Shown here piece after piece: positions 56,879 through 64,000 of a stretch of DNA of 64,000 bases. Under the pieces are notes generated by a model. The model saw only the letters and a list, made by a program, of their open reading frames with translations, did not search any database and was not told the origin of the DNA. The position numbers and the translations under genes were made by a program. Numbering within the stretch: the stretch's first letter is position 1; each line of letters opens with the position of its first letter. The DNA comes from Chitinophaga polysaccharea (GTDB taxonomy: Bacteria; Bacteroidota; Bacteroidia; Chitinophagales; Chitinophagaceae), in the NCBI RefSeq assembly GCF_902150045.1, contig NZ_CABFVU010000001.1:930001-994000 (forward strand), in the 5' to 3' direction.

Positions 56879-58477
56879 TTACCACCCGGCGTTTTGTTTC
56901 AATACATTATTAGATAAAGTAATCTGGGAATATGGTACCTGCACCAGGCCTTTTGTTTCCACGATCTTCGAGGCTAAAATGGTTTTGGTGGTATTTACGC
57001 CTCCATTTTGAACCGTTGTAGACTCGGCAATGGCCGCTGCGGCAACATTTATACCCTGGCGAAGCAAATCCCAGTAACGGACGCCTTCTGCGGCGAATTC
57101 CAGTCTTCTTTCGTTCATAATATTTTCCTTATTTACCGGGATTTGCACAAAAGCAGCACCAAATGCCCTTTTGCGAACATCGTCAAAGTAAGTTTGCGCA
57201 CCGGCAGCGCCCAATTCAGCTGCCATTAACAATACATCGGCATAGCGGATAGACACATAATCCTGGAACTGGCTGATCATAAAACTCGCTCCGCCCATTT
57301 TTTCCGCCAGGCTTCTCCCTGCCTCATCTGCCATAGGGGTATATTTTTTAATGTTGTAGCCTGTATACTCCCGCTGATCTTTTATATTCTGAAAATCAAG
57401 CTTTTCATCCTTTATAGAGATGATAGAAGCATTTCTGCGGCTATCGCCCGGAGCATAGGCATTCCAGAGCTTTGGATTCACCGTGGCGCCTCCCCAGCCC
57501 ATTCCGTATGGATAAATACTTTGAATACGGATGCCATACATTACCATCCAGGTGTTACCATCTACATTTCCGTTCCAGTCGCTCGTATAGGTATACTTGA
57601 TAGCAAATATGGTTTCTTTATTATCCTCCCCTACATAGCTATTCAGCGAAGCTGCGGGCCATAAGTTGGCAAATTTGTCGACCAAACCAAATCCGCCGTT
57701 ATTAATAACATCCTCCAGGTAAGCCAGGGCCTGTGCTTTTGACACGGCTCCTACCAGGTCCGGTTTATTATAATAGCCGGTGTAGTACAGGAACACGCGG
57801 CCAATCAGTGCCTCAGCGGCCCATTTGGTTACCCGTCCGCGGGTGGAAGGGTCCTGGCTGCCATAACTGGTGGCTGCCAGGTTAGCGGCCGCAAATTTCA
57901 GGTCGTCGGTAATCAGTTTGTAAACATCGTCCGGATTGGCCTGTGGCACATTATCAGTGGTAGGCTTGGTGATCAATGGAACATTACCCCACAACCTTAC
58001 CATATCAAAGTAACAATAGGCACGGATAAATCTTGTTTCCGCTTCATAGGTATTGCGCAAACTGGTATTCCCCTGCCAATCTATCCCGTCGAGGTGCGAC
58101 AACAGCATGTTGGCGCGGTAAATAGCCTTATAGTAAAGGCTCCATGAATCACCAAACATATCCTGGTCGGAAGGAGAACGGAGCTTGTCAAATTCATCCA
58201 TCATCTGATAGCCGAAGCCATCAGCATTGCCTGTAGCGCCAAACGCCTCATCAGACATGATGGTGGAGGCAACAGGAAAGGCTACCCCACCGGACCATAC
58301 ACGTTGTAATCCATCATAAATACCTACCTGCGCTTTCCAGGCATCATTCGGTGTTTTGTAAAAGTTCTGCTCAGTAGCAGAGGTCACGTCTTCCGTATCC
58401 AGAAAGCTCTTTTTACAGGCCATCAATGATAACAATGCGGTAACCAGTATATAAGATTTTAAGTTTTTCATCGCCAA
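56879..58477 (-). CDS. SusD-family glycan-binding lipoprotein (pair 2)
   Basis: 532 residues. Lipobox LMAC with Cys21 (M3 is an alternative start), SFLDTEDVTSATEQNFYKT, helices ETRFIRAYCYFDMVRLWGNV, TKWAAEALIGRVFLYY, and the C-terminal SIRYADVLLMAAELGA and ERRLEFAAEGVRYWDLLRQG. The fold is complete. Sequence similarity to the other SusD of the window is low outside these motifs, so the two pairs probably bind different ligands or different chain lengths. It lies 11 bp after its SusC. Confidence 0.95.
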   Translation of the reverse strand: MAMKNLKSYILVTALLSLMACKKSFLDTEDVTSATEQNFYKTPNDAWKAQVGIYDGLQRVWSGGVAFPVASTIMSDEAFGATGNADGFGYQMMDEFDKLRSPSDQDMFGDSWSLYYKAIYRANMLLSHLDGIDWQGNTSLRNTYEAETRFIRAYCYFDMVRLWGNVPLITKPTTDNVPQANPDDVYKLITDDLKFAAANLAATSYGSQDPSTRGRVTKWAAEALIGRVFLYYTGYYNKPDLVGAVSKAQALAYLEDVINNGGFGLVDKFANLWPAASLNSYVGEDNKETIFAIKYTYTSDWNGNVDGNTWMVMYGIRIQSIYPYGMGWGGATVNPKLWNAYAPGDSRRNASIISIKDEKLDFQNIKDQREYTGYNIKKYTPMADEAGRSLAEKMGGASFMISQFQDYVSIRYADVLLMAAELGAAGAQTYFDDVRKRAFGAAFVQIPVNKENIMNERRLEFAAEGVRYWDLLRQGINVAAAAIAESTTVQNGGVNTTKTILASKIVETKGLVQVPYSQITLSNNVLKQNAGW

Positions 58478-58488
58478 TTCATTTTAAA

Positions 58489-61400
58489 TTAAAAACGGAT
58501 ATTTGCGCCTACCATAAAAGTTCTGGGCCGGGGATAATAACCTACATCCACTCCGGATGAAAAACCTTCATTATATCCTACCTCAGGGTCCATGCCATTA
58601 TATTTGGTAAAGGTGAAGGCATTTTGTACAGACGCATAAACTCTCAATTTACCCAGGTAACTTTTCTTTGCCAATCTGGAAAAATCATAGCCTAGCGTAA
58701 TATTGTTGATACGAAGAAATTTACCGTCGTAAATATACAGGTCGGAGAACTGGGCCCAGTTGACACCATCTTCCGTTACTCTCGGAATTCTATTAGATGT
58801 TCCCGCACCATGCCAGCGACCAAGGATCTCAGTGGAGTAATTGGCAAAACCGCCCGGGCTTCTCCATGACTGCACCAGTTGATTACCTGATACACCGGAT
58901 GCCTGTACGGAGAAATCAAAACCTTTCCAGCCAAGGGTTATATTAAACCCAAATGTCAAATCAGGATTAGGATCTCCGATTTTTGTTTTGTCGCTGGCAT
59001 CAATAACGCCGTCTCCATTTAAATCAACATAACGAACATCGCCAGGCTTGGCATTAGGTTGAATAGGCGCTCCTGTTTTACCTTTATAAGCCTGTACTTC
59101 ATCTTCTGTCTGGAAAAGACCGGCAGTTTTGTATCCCCAGAAGTAACCAACAGGTTCTCCGTTTGCGGCACGGTAAAACTCGCCCGCATTGGCATACAGT
59201 GAATTGGTATTGCCATGGATCACATGATCGTTGGTAGGTATATTTCCTATTCTGTTTCTGTTATACGCACCATTTACACCAATACTGTAATTAAAGTCTT
59301 TACCGATACTATTGCTATAGCTAAGGCTCAGTTCAACACCCGTATTTTTCACATCACCACCATTAATAAGAGGCGCATCAGCTCCGGCAGTAGCCAGGAT
59401 GGGGACTCTGATTAACCAGTCTTTTGTTTTTTTGACATAATACTCAAAAGTCACATTCAGGCGCTGTAATACCGTAGCGTCAAAGCCTATATTGGTTTGT
59501 TCTGAAGTTTCCCATTTTACATTAGGATTGGCAATGCGGCTGGGATAAGCACCCTGTGTATTTACCCCTTCAACAGGTCCGAAGATGTAACCCGCATTGG
59601 CGAAACTGATAGGCGATAAAAACTGGTAAGCATCCACATTCTGATTTCCCACTTGTCCCCAGCTACCACGTATCTTGAGGAAATCAAGCCAGTGAACATC
59701 CTGCATGAAGTTTTCCCTGGTAACTACCCATCCTGCAGACACGGAAGGGAAATAGCCCCAACGTTTATCCGGCGCAAACCTCGATGATCCGTCTCCCCTG
59801 AAAGTGACATTCAGTAAATACTTCTCCTGGAAATCATACTGGAATCTTCCGAAATAAGACATGAGCGCGCTTGCAGTTGGACCTCCTCCAACACTCATAT
59901 AAGGTGCACCCCTGGTCACATTCTGGGCAACAGATAAATAAGCGTGTTGCATATCGGCAATACGCAGATCCCAGTTGCTGCCGTTCATAGCCACCGTTTG
60001 TTGTTTCAGCGAAGAACTACCCACCATTACACTAAAATGATGATCTGCGTGCACATTGAAATCATAACTGAGTAAATTATCAAACTGAATCGTCCGTCCA
60101 TTACCCATAGACTGGGTCACTTTAGCGGTGTCATTAAATGAATAAATAGAGAGGTGATACACCGGCGTATAGCCATGACTTTGGTTTGAATAATAATTTA
60201 AACCGAGGCTTGACCGGAACTTAAGCCCTTTAATGGGTTCTACCTGCAGGTACACATCCCCAAATAACCCCTGGCTGCTGTTCCTGTTCCTCGTGGTATA
60301 ATCCATTACAGCATAGGGATTGGCTTCTCCGTTATTCCATGACTGGTCGGGCTTTCCGGGATACCAGCCTTTTCTGTCGCTGGGGTAATAATTACCGGCA
60401 TCGTCATACATAGGCAAAAAGGGGCTAACACCGAAAGCACTACGTAAAGTGTTATTGTATTGCCCATCTACCAAAATCCCATGACTGTTTTGATAATTGA
60501 ACGTAAGATGTTCTCCTATCTTAACAATATTCTCATATAAATTATGTTCAGAGTTTATTCTGAAATTATAACGGTCGAAATAAGAAATATCAGACCCACC
60601 AACAATACCTCCCTGGCTGGTATATCCAAGAGACATAGAATAAGTGGAGTTAGCTCCGCCTCCCTGTACTCCTAATACATAGTTTTGAGTAGGTACGTTA
60701 CTTTTAAACATCTGATCCATCCAGTTGGTATTTACCGGAAGATTGTTTACTACCTCGTCGCTGAAGTAGGGCGCTTTGCCGGAGTTGGTAGCCGCTTCAT
60801 TGATGATGGTGGCATACTCTTTTGCATTCAGCAATTTTGCTTTACGCGCTACATTCTGTAAACCATAGAAAGCATCCAGGGTTACCTGTGGCTTCTGATT
60901 GTTTTTTCCTGTTCTGGTGGTAACCAGTATAACACCATTCGCTGCCTGAGAGCCATAAATGGCGGCGGAAGCTGCATCTTTCAAAATATCTATTGATGCT
61001 ATATCAGCGGGGTTCAGGTAGGAAATATCACTGGTCTGAACACCATCCACAATATATAAAGGCCCAAAATTACCAACAGTACCTTTACCACGGATAATCA
61101 CATTCATACCAGCTCCAGGCTGTCCTGAATAAGTGGTGAGCTGTACGCCGGGAGCCTGTCCCTGTAATGCCTGCAGGGCATTGGTCGTATTCTGTTTCTG
61201 AATATCCGCGCCCTTCACCTGCACATTGGCGCCCGTTACAAGCTTTTTCTTCTGTACCCCGTATCCAATCACCACTACGTTTTCCAATTGGGTTTCGGCA
61301 TCCTGCAACTGAATTTTCAATTCAGAGGATGTAACTTTTACTTCCTTTTGAATAAACCCAACTGAAGAAATTACAAGTACATCACCGATGGATGCCGCAA

Positions 61401-61611
61401 TAGTAAACTTGCCGGCTTCATCAGCAACAGTAGAGACATGAGTGCTTTTTACAGTGACTGAGGCTCCCAGAACCGGCGAGGCAGTGGTCTGGCTGGTTAT
61501 TGTCCCACTTACTTTCGCAGTTTGAGCAAAAGTGCTTTTACTATGGGCAAACAGTAAAATAATACCCCATAGCAATAATATTCGCAAGCGAATAAATCTG
61601 GCTGAGTTCAT
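58489..61611 (-). CDS. SusC-family TonB-dependent transporter (pair 2)
   Basis: 1040 residues. Signal peptide to about TFAQT, regulatory-like domain (about 32-110, GTITSQTTASPVLGASVTVK), VVVIGYGVQKKKLVTGANVQ, plug with GAGMNVIIRGKGTVGNFGPL and DAASAAIYGSQAANG, then the barrel ending VGANIRF with the usual terminal Phe. It differs from pair 1 in the plug loops. It starts 19 bp after the GH31 stop, so it is co-transcribed with GH31. Confidence 0.96.
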   Translation of the reverse strand: MNSARFIRLRILLLWGIILLFAHSKSTFAQTAKVSGTITSQTTASPVLGASVTVKSTHVSTVADEAGKFTIAASIGDVLVISSVGFIQKEVKVTSSELKIQLQDAETQLENVVVIGYGVQKKKLVTGANVQVKGADIQKQNTTNALQALQGQAPGVQLTTYSGQPGAGMNVIIRGKGTVGNFGPLYIVDGVQTSDISYLNPADIASIDILKDAASAAIYGSQAANGVILVTTRTGKNNQKPQVTLDAFYGLQNVARKAKLLNAKEYATIINEAATNSGKAPYFSDEVVNNLPVNTNWMDQMFKSNVPTQNYVLGVQGGGANSTYSMSLGYTSQGGIVGGSDISYFDRYNFRINSEHNLYENIVKIGEHLTFNYQNSHGILVDGQYNNTLRSAFGVSPFLPMYDDAGNYYPSDRKGWYPGKPDQSWNNGEANPYAVMDYTTRNRNSSQGLFGDVYLQVEPIKGLKFRSSLGLNYYSNQSHGYTPVYHLSIYSFNDTAKVTQSMGNGRTIQFDNLLSYDFNVHADHHFSVMVGSSSLKQQTVAMNGSNWDLRIADMQHAYLSVAQNVTRGAPYMSVGGGPTASALMSYFGRFQYDFQEKYLLNVTFRGDGSSRFAPDKRWGYFPSVSAGWVVTRENFMQDVHWLDFLKIRGSWGQVGNQNVDAYQFLSPISFANAGYIFGPVEGVNTQGAYPSRIANPNVKWETSEQTNIGFDATVLQRLNVTFEYYVKKTKDWLIRVPILATAGADAPLINGGDVKNTGVELSLSYSNSIGKDFNYSIGVNGAYNRNRIGNIPTNDHVIHGNTNSLYANAGEFYRAANGEPVGYFWGYKTAGLFQTEDEVQAYKGKTGAPIQPNAKPGDVRYVDLNGDGVIDASDKTKIGDPNPDLTFGFNITLGWKGFDFSVQASGVSGNQLVQSWRSPGGFANYSTEILGRWHGAGTSNRIPRVTEDGVNWAQFSDLYIYDGKFLRINNITLGYDFSRLAKKSYLGKLRVYASVQNAFTFTKYNGMDPEVGYNEGFSSGVDVGYYPRPRTFMVGANIRF

Positions 61612-61630
61612 ACGTGTGGATTTAAATTGG

Positions 61631-64000
61631 CTACTTTTTTATAGTTATATACTTTCCTTCATACACTACTTCTTTATCGCATGTTGTACCAGGATCAAGG
61701 TGCATGGCTTTACTTGGCGTTATCATATTAATACGGAATGTTCTTTTGGCTAACATATTGCTATATGAGCCTTTCCGGTCCCCTATAGTAACTGTTGCGG
61801 TTCCTTCGCTATACTTTATCGGGATAATGGAAAAAGCGCCTTTTTCATAATTGTAATTGGTTCCCTCATCTTCATAAAGATTAAAAGATGCATCGGCGCC
61901 GGTATAAATGTTTAAGGTGATGGTATCCGCCTGTTTTTCGGCGGTGTACTGTAATTCTGGGCCGAAAGGGACTATAGATCCGGCTTTCACGAATAAAGGC
62001 ATGCGTTCATATGGAGCAGCGGCAGTAATGCTTTGCCCGCCCGCGTACCATTTTCCTGAGTAAAGATCATACCACCCTGCGCACTCCGGCAGATACAGCC
62101 TACGCTCGGCTTGCCTGTAGTTATAAACCGGGTTTACCAGGAGAGCAGGACCAAACATATATTGATCCGCGATGTTTAATACTGCAGTATCTTTTGAAAA
62201 GTCCATCGGCAGGCCGCGCATAATGGTATAGTCGTCGTGATATGCCCATCCTGCCAGCGAATAGATATAAGGCAGCAAACGGTAACGCAGTTTGTCATAA
62301 TAGAGAAAGCTTTTATAGGCAGGATGATCCTCCGGTGCAGTGTTAAATACCTCCCGATATGGGAACTGCCCATGCGAACGGAACAAAGGAACAAATGCCC
62401 CAAACTGCGACCAGCGGGTCATCAGCTCCCTCCATTCTTCCCTGCTTTCGCTATCGGGTTTTTCAAACTTCCCCGGCACCACAAAACCACCTATATCCAT
62501 GGTCCAATACGGAAGCCCCGACATAGAGAAATTAATGCCTGCAGCTATTTGCGCCTTCATATCCACCCAGGTGGAACCAATATCCCCGCTCCATATGGCT
62601 GCAGCATAACGTTGTGAGCCCGCAAAGCCGGAACGTGTTAGCAGGAAAACCCTTTTATCAGGATCTGTGGAGCGCTGCCCTTCATAAATCCCTTTTGCAT
62701 TCTGCAATGGATAAGCATTCAGGAACTCTGCTGCGCTGCCTAAAGCTGTTGGCGTCATCTGCAGCTTTCTTCTCTCGGGGTTTACATTGGAAAGGATATC
62801 CGGCTCACTGGCGTCCATCCACCATGCGTCAATTCCCTTACTGTAAATCTTTTTATTGATCAGATCCCAGAATCCTTTCCTGGCAGATTTATTGAAAGCA
62901 TCGTAAAAAGTAGAAATATATCCTTTACCTATCCAGTCTCTTTGCTGATCCGCAATATTTCTTTTATAGAGCCAGCCGTTTTTGTCAAACTCCTTATAGG
63001 TGGATATCCCATCATAGAATTTGGGCCATACCGATATCATGATCTGGGCGTTGTATTTTTTATGCAACAAATCAATCATACTATCGGGAGACGGGAAACG
63101 TTTTTCGTCAAATTCCTGGCTGCCCCATTCGGCTTCCTTCCAATAGCTCCAGTCGAGCACGATGTTATCAATGGGGATCTTCCTTTTCCGGAATTCGTCT
63201 ATAGTAGTAACTATTTCTTCCTGCGTTTTGTATCTCTCCCTGCTTTGCCAGAAGCCCAATGCCCATTTTGGTACAATAGGCGCTTTACCTGTAAGCGTTC
63301 TGTAACCGGAGATGACCTCATCCATATTATTACCGTACACAAAATAATAATCAACCTGTTTACCCGCTTCGGAGCAAAAGCCAAAGCTGTTTTGTTGTTC
63401 TTCGCTCAACGGCTCCTGCCATTTTAAAGAGAGATAAGATTCACCTCCTTCGGGTATCCATAAAATTTTCACAGGCACCTTTGCCCCTTTTGCGAAATCC
63501 CAGCGAATTACCGCAGACGCCGGGTTCCAGGCCTTTCTCCAGCGATCCAGCACCAGTTTTCCATTCAGCCATACTTTCAGGGAACCGCCATAAACAAACC
63601 TGAACTGGTGAACACCCTCCAGGTTACTGGAAAGCATACCTTCCCAGGTAACCATACCGGTGGCAGGTGTAAATTCCCGTGGCAGCTGGATCTTCGACTC
63701 TCCAAGGAACTCCATATTAATACTGGTCTCAGCTCTTTCAACACTTATCTCCTGCGGTTTATTCAAATCGTTGGCATAACTGGCAGTGAGCCATCCCGGT
63801 TCGCCTTTTTTCGAAAAAATCTGCATGGAAGAAAGTGGATGAAGCGGCCTGACGTCGCCTGCCCTGGTCAGGGAATAATTATCCCACAGGATACCATAGT
63901 TTTTATTGGAGATCAAAAAAGGAACGGCTACCTCGGTATTATTCTGGAAGAAGGTAACCTGCTGCCCCCGGTAATTCATAACACCATCCTGGTGCTGACC
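61631..64000 (-). CDS. GH31 alpha-xylosidase-type hydrolase, partial
   Basis: The frame runs off the right edge. The last visible codons give GQHQDGVMNYRGQ, the usual GH31 N-domain motif, so about 150 residues are missing. In the seen part (789 codons), a PA14-like insert lies at about 100-185 (WEGMLSSNLEGVHQFRFVYG). The barrel has IVLDWSYWKEAEWGSQEFD and the nucleophile Asp in AWWMDASEPD, with SGDIGSTW and LPYWTMDIGGFV beyond. A PA14 insert is known from alpha-xylosidases that trim xyloglucan oligosaccharides. It is upstream in the operon of SusC pair 2. Confidence 0.92.
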   Translation of the reverse strand, partial: GQHQDGVMNYRGQQVTFFQNNTEVAVPFLISNKNYGILWDNYSLTRAGDVRPLHPLSSMQIFSKKGEPGWLTASYANDLNKPQEISVERAETSINMEFLGESKIQLPREFTPATGMVTWEGMLSSNLEGVHQFRFVYGGSLKVWLNGKLVLDRWRKAWNPASAVIRWDFAKGAKVPVKILWIPEGGESYLSLKWQEPLSEEQQNSFGFCSEAGKQVDYYFVYGNNMDEVISGYRTLTGKAPIVPKWALGFWQSRERYKTQEEIVTTIDEFRKRKIPIDNIVLDWSYWKEAEWGSQEFDEKRFPSPDSMIDLLHKKYNAQIMISVWPKFYDGISTYKEFDKNGWLYKRNIADQQRDWIGKGYISTFYDAFNKSARKGFWDLINKKIYSKGIDAWWMDASEPDILSNVNPERRKLQMTPTALGSAAEFLNAYPLQNAKGIYEGQRSTDPDKRVFLLTRSGFAGSQRYAAAIWSGDIGSTWVDMKAQIAAGINFSMSGLPYWTMDIGGFVVPGKFEKPDSESREEWRELMTRWSQFGAFVPLFRSHGQFPYREVFNTAPEDHPAYKSFLYYDKLRYRLLPYIYSLAGWAYHDDYTIMRGLPMDFSKDTAVLNIADQYMFGPALLVNPVYNYRQAERRLYLPECAGWYDLYSGKWYAGGQSITAAAPYERMPLFVKAGSIVPFGPELQYTAEKQADTITLNIYTGADASFNLYEDEGTNYNYEKGAFSIIPIKYSEGTATVTIGDRKGSYSNMLAKRTFRINMITPSKAMHLDPGTTCDKEVVYEGKYITIKK

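Overview
The window looks like a chromosomal segment from a Bacteroidota bacterium of the Chitinophaga/Chitinophagaceae type. This is inferred from the gene families, not from a database search. The signs are type IX secretion (T9SS) components and cargo, two SusC/SusD pairs, LytTR/LytS-type two-component proteins, a Bacteroidota-style YidC, and several promoters fitting TTTG-N19..21-TAnnTTTG. No phage, CRISPR array, rRNA operon or complete transposase gene was seen.

Left part (1-22.5 kb), mostly housekeeping: a SprE/PorW-like TPR protein cut by the left edge; a divergent short operon (membrane stub of an M23-type protein, bactofilin, AtpI-like protein, small membrane protein, SprT-like protein); an M28 peptidase; yidC; pyrG; a thioesterase; an HD phosphohydrolase; a DUF488 protein; a sulfite/nitrite reductase operon with two siroheme genes; a HAD phosphatase; a small secreted protein; rpsA; a rhomboid protease and ispH. 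Two copies of a long palindromic intergenic element flank pyrG and the thioesterase. The reductase operon has a consensus promoter, a 22-codon leader ORF with three Cys codons, and an intrinsic terminator before the first structural gene. This looks like a cysteine-sensing attenuator and is the most striking regulatory find.

Middle part (22.5-40.5 kb): a LytTR regulator and TPR-histidine kinase pair, cmk, a T9SS cargo protein followed upstream by two tail-fibre-like secreted proteins, clpC, a STAS protein with rnz, dapA, accA, tRNA-Asp with a clear promoter and terminator, a 5'-shortened acetyltransferase gene behind a perfect 18-bp palindrome, and a DinB-family protein.

Right part (40.5-64 kb): a polysaccharide utilisation locus read entirely on the minus strand and continuing past the right edge. 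In transcription order it has GH31, SusC, SusD, a terminator, SusC, SusD, a surface glycan-binding lipoprotein, a BACON-GH5 endoglucanase, GH3, an esterase, GH39, a GH29/GH95 fucosidase wreck and a sialate O-acetylesterase. The GH31, BACON-GH5, glycan-binding protein and GH3 set resembles xyloglucan loci, so xyloglucan or a related acetylated, formerly fucosylated hemicellulose is the inferred substrate. The fucosidase region is a deletion fusion of the 5' part of a GH29 gene to the 3' part of a GH95 gene, with an added frameshift.
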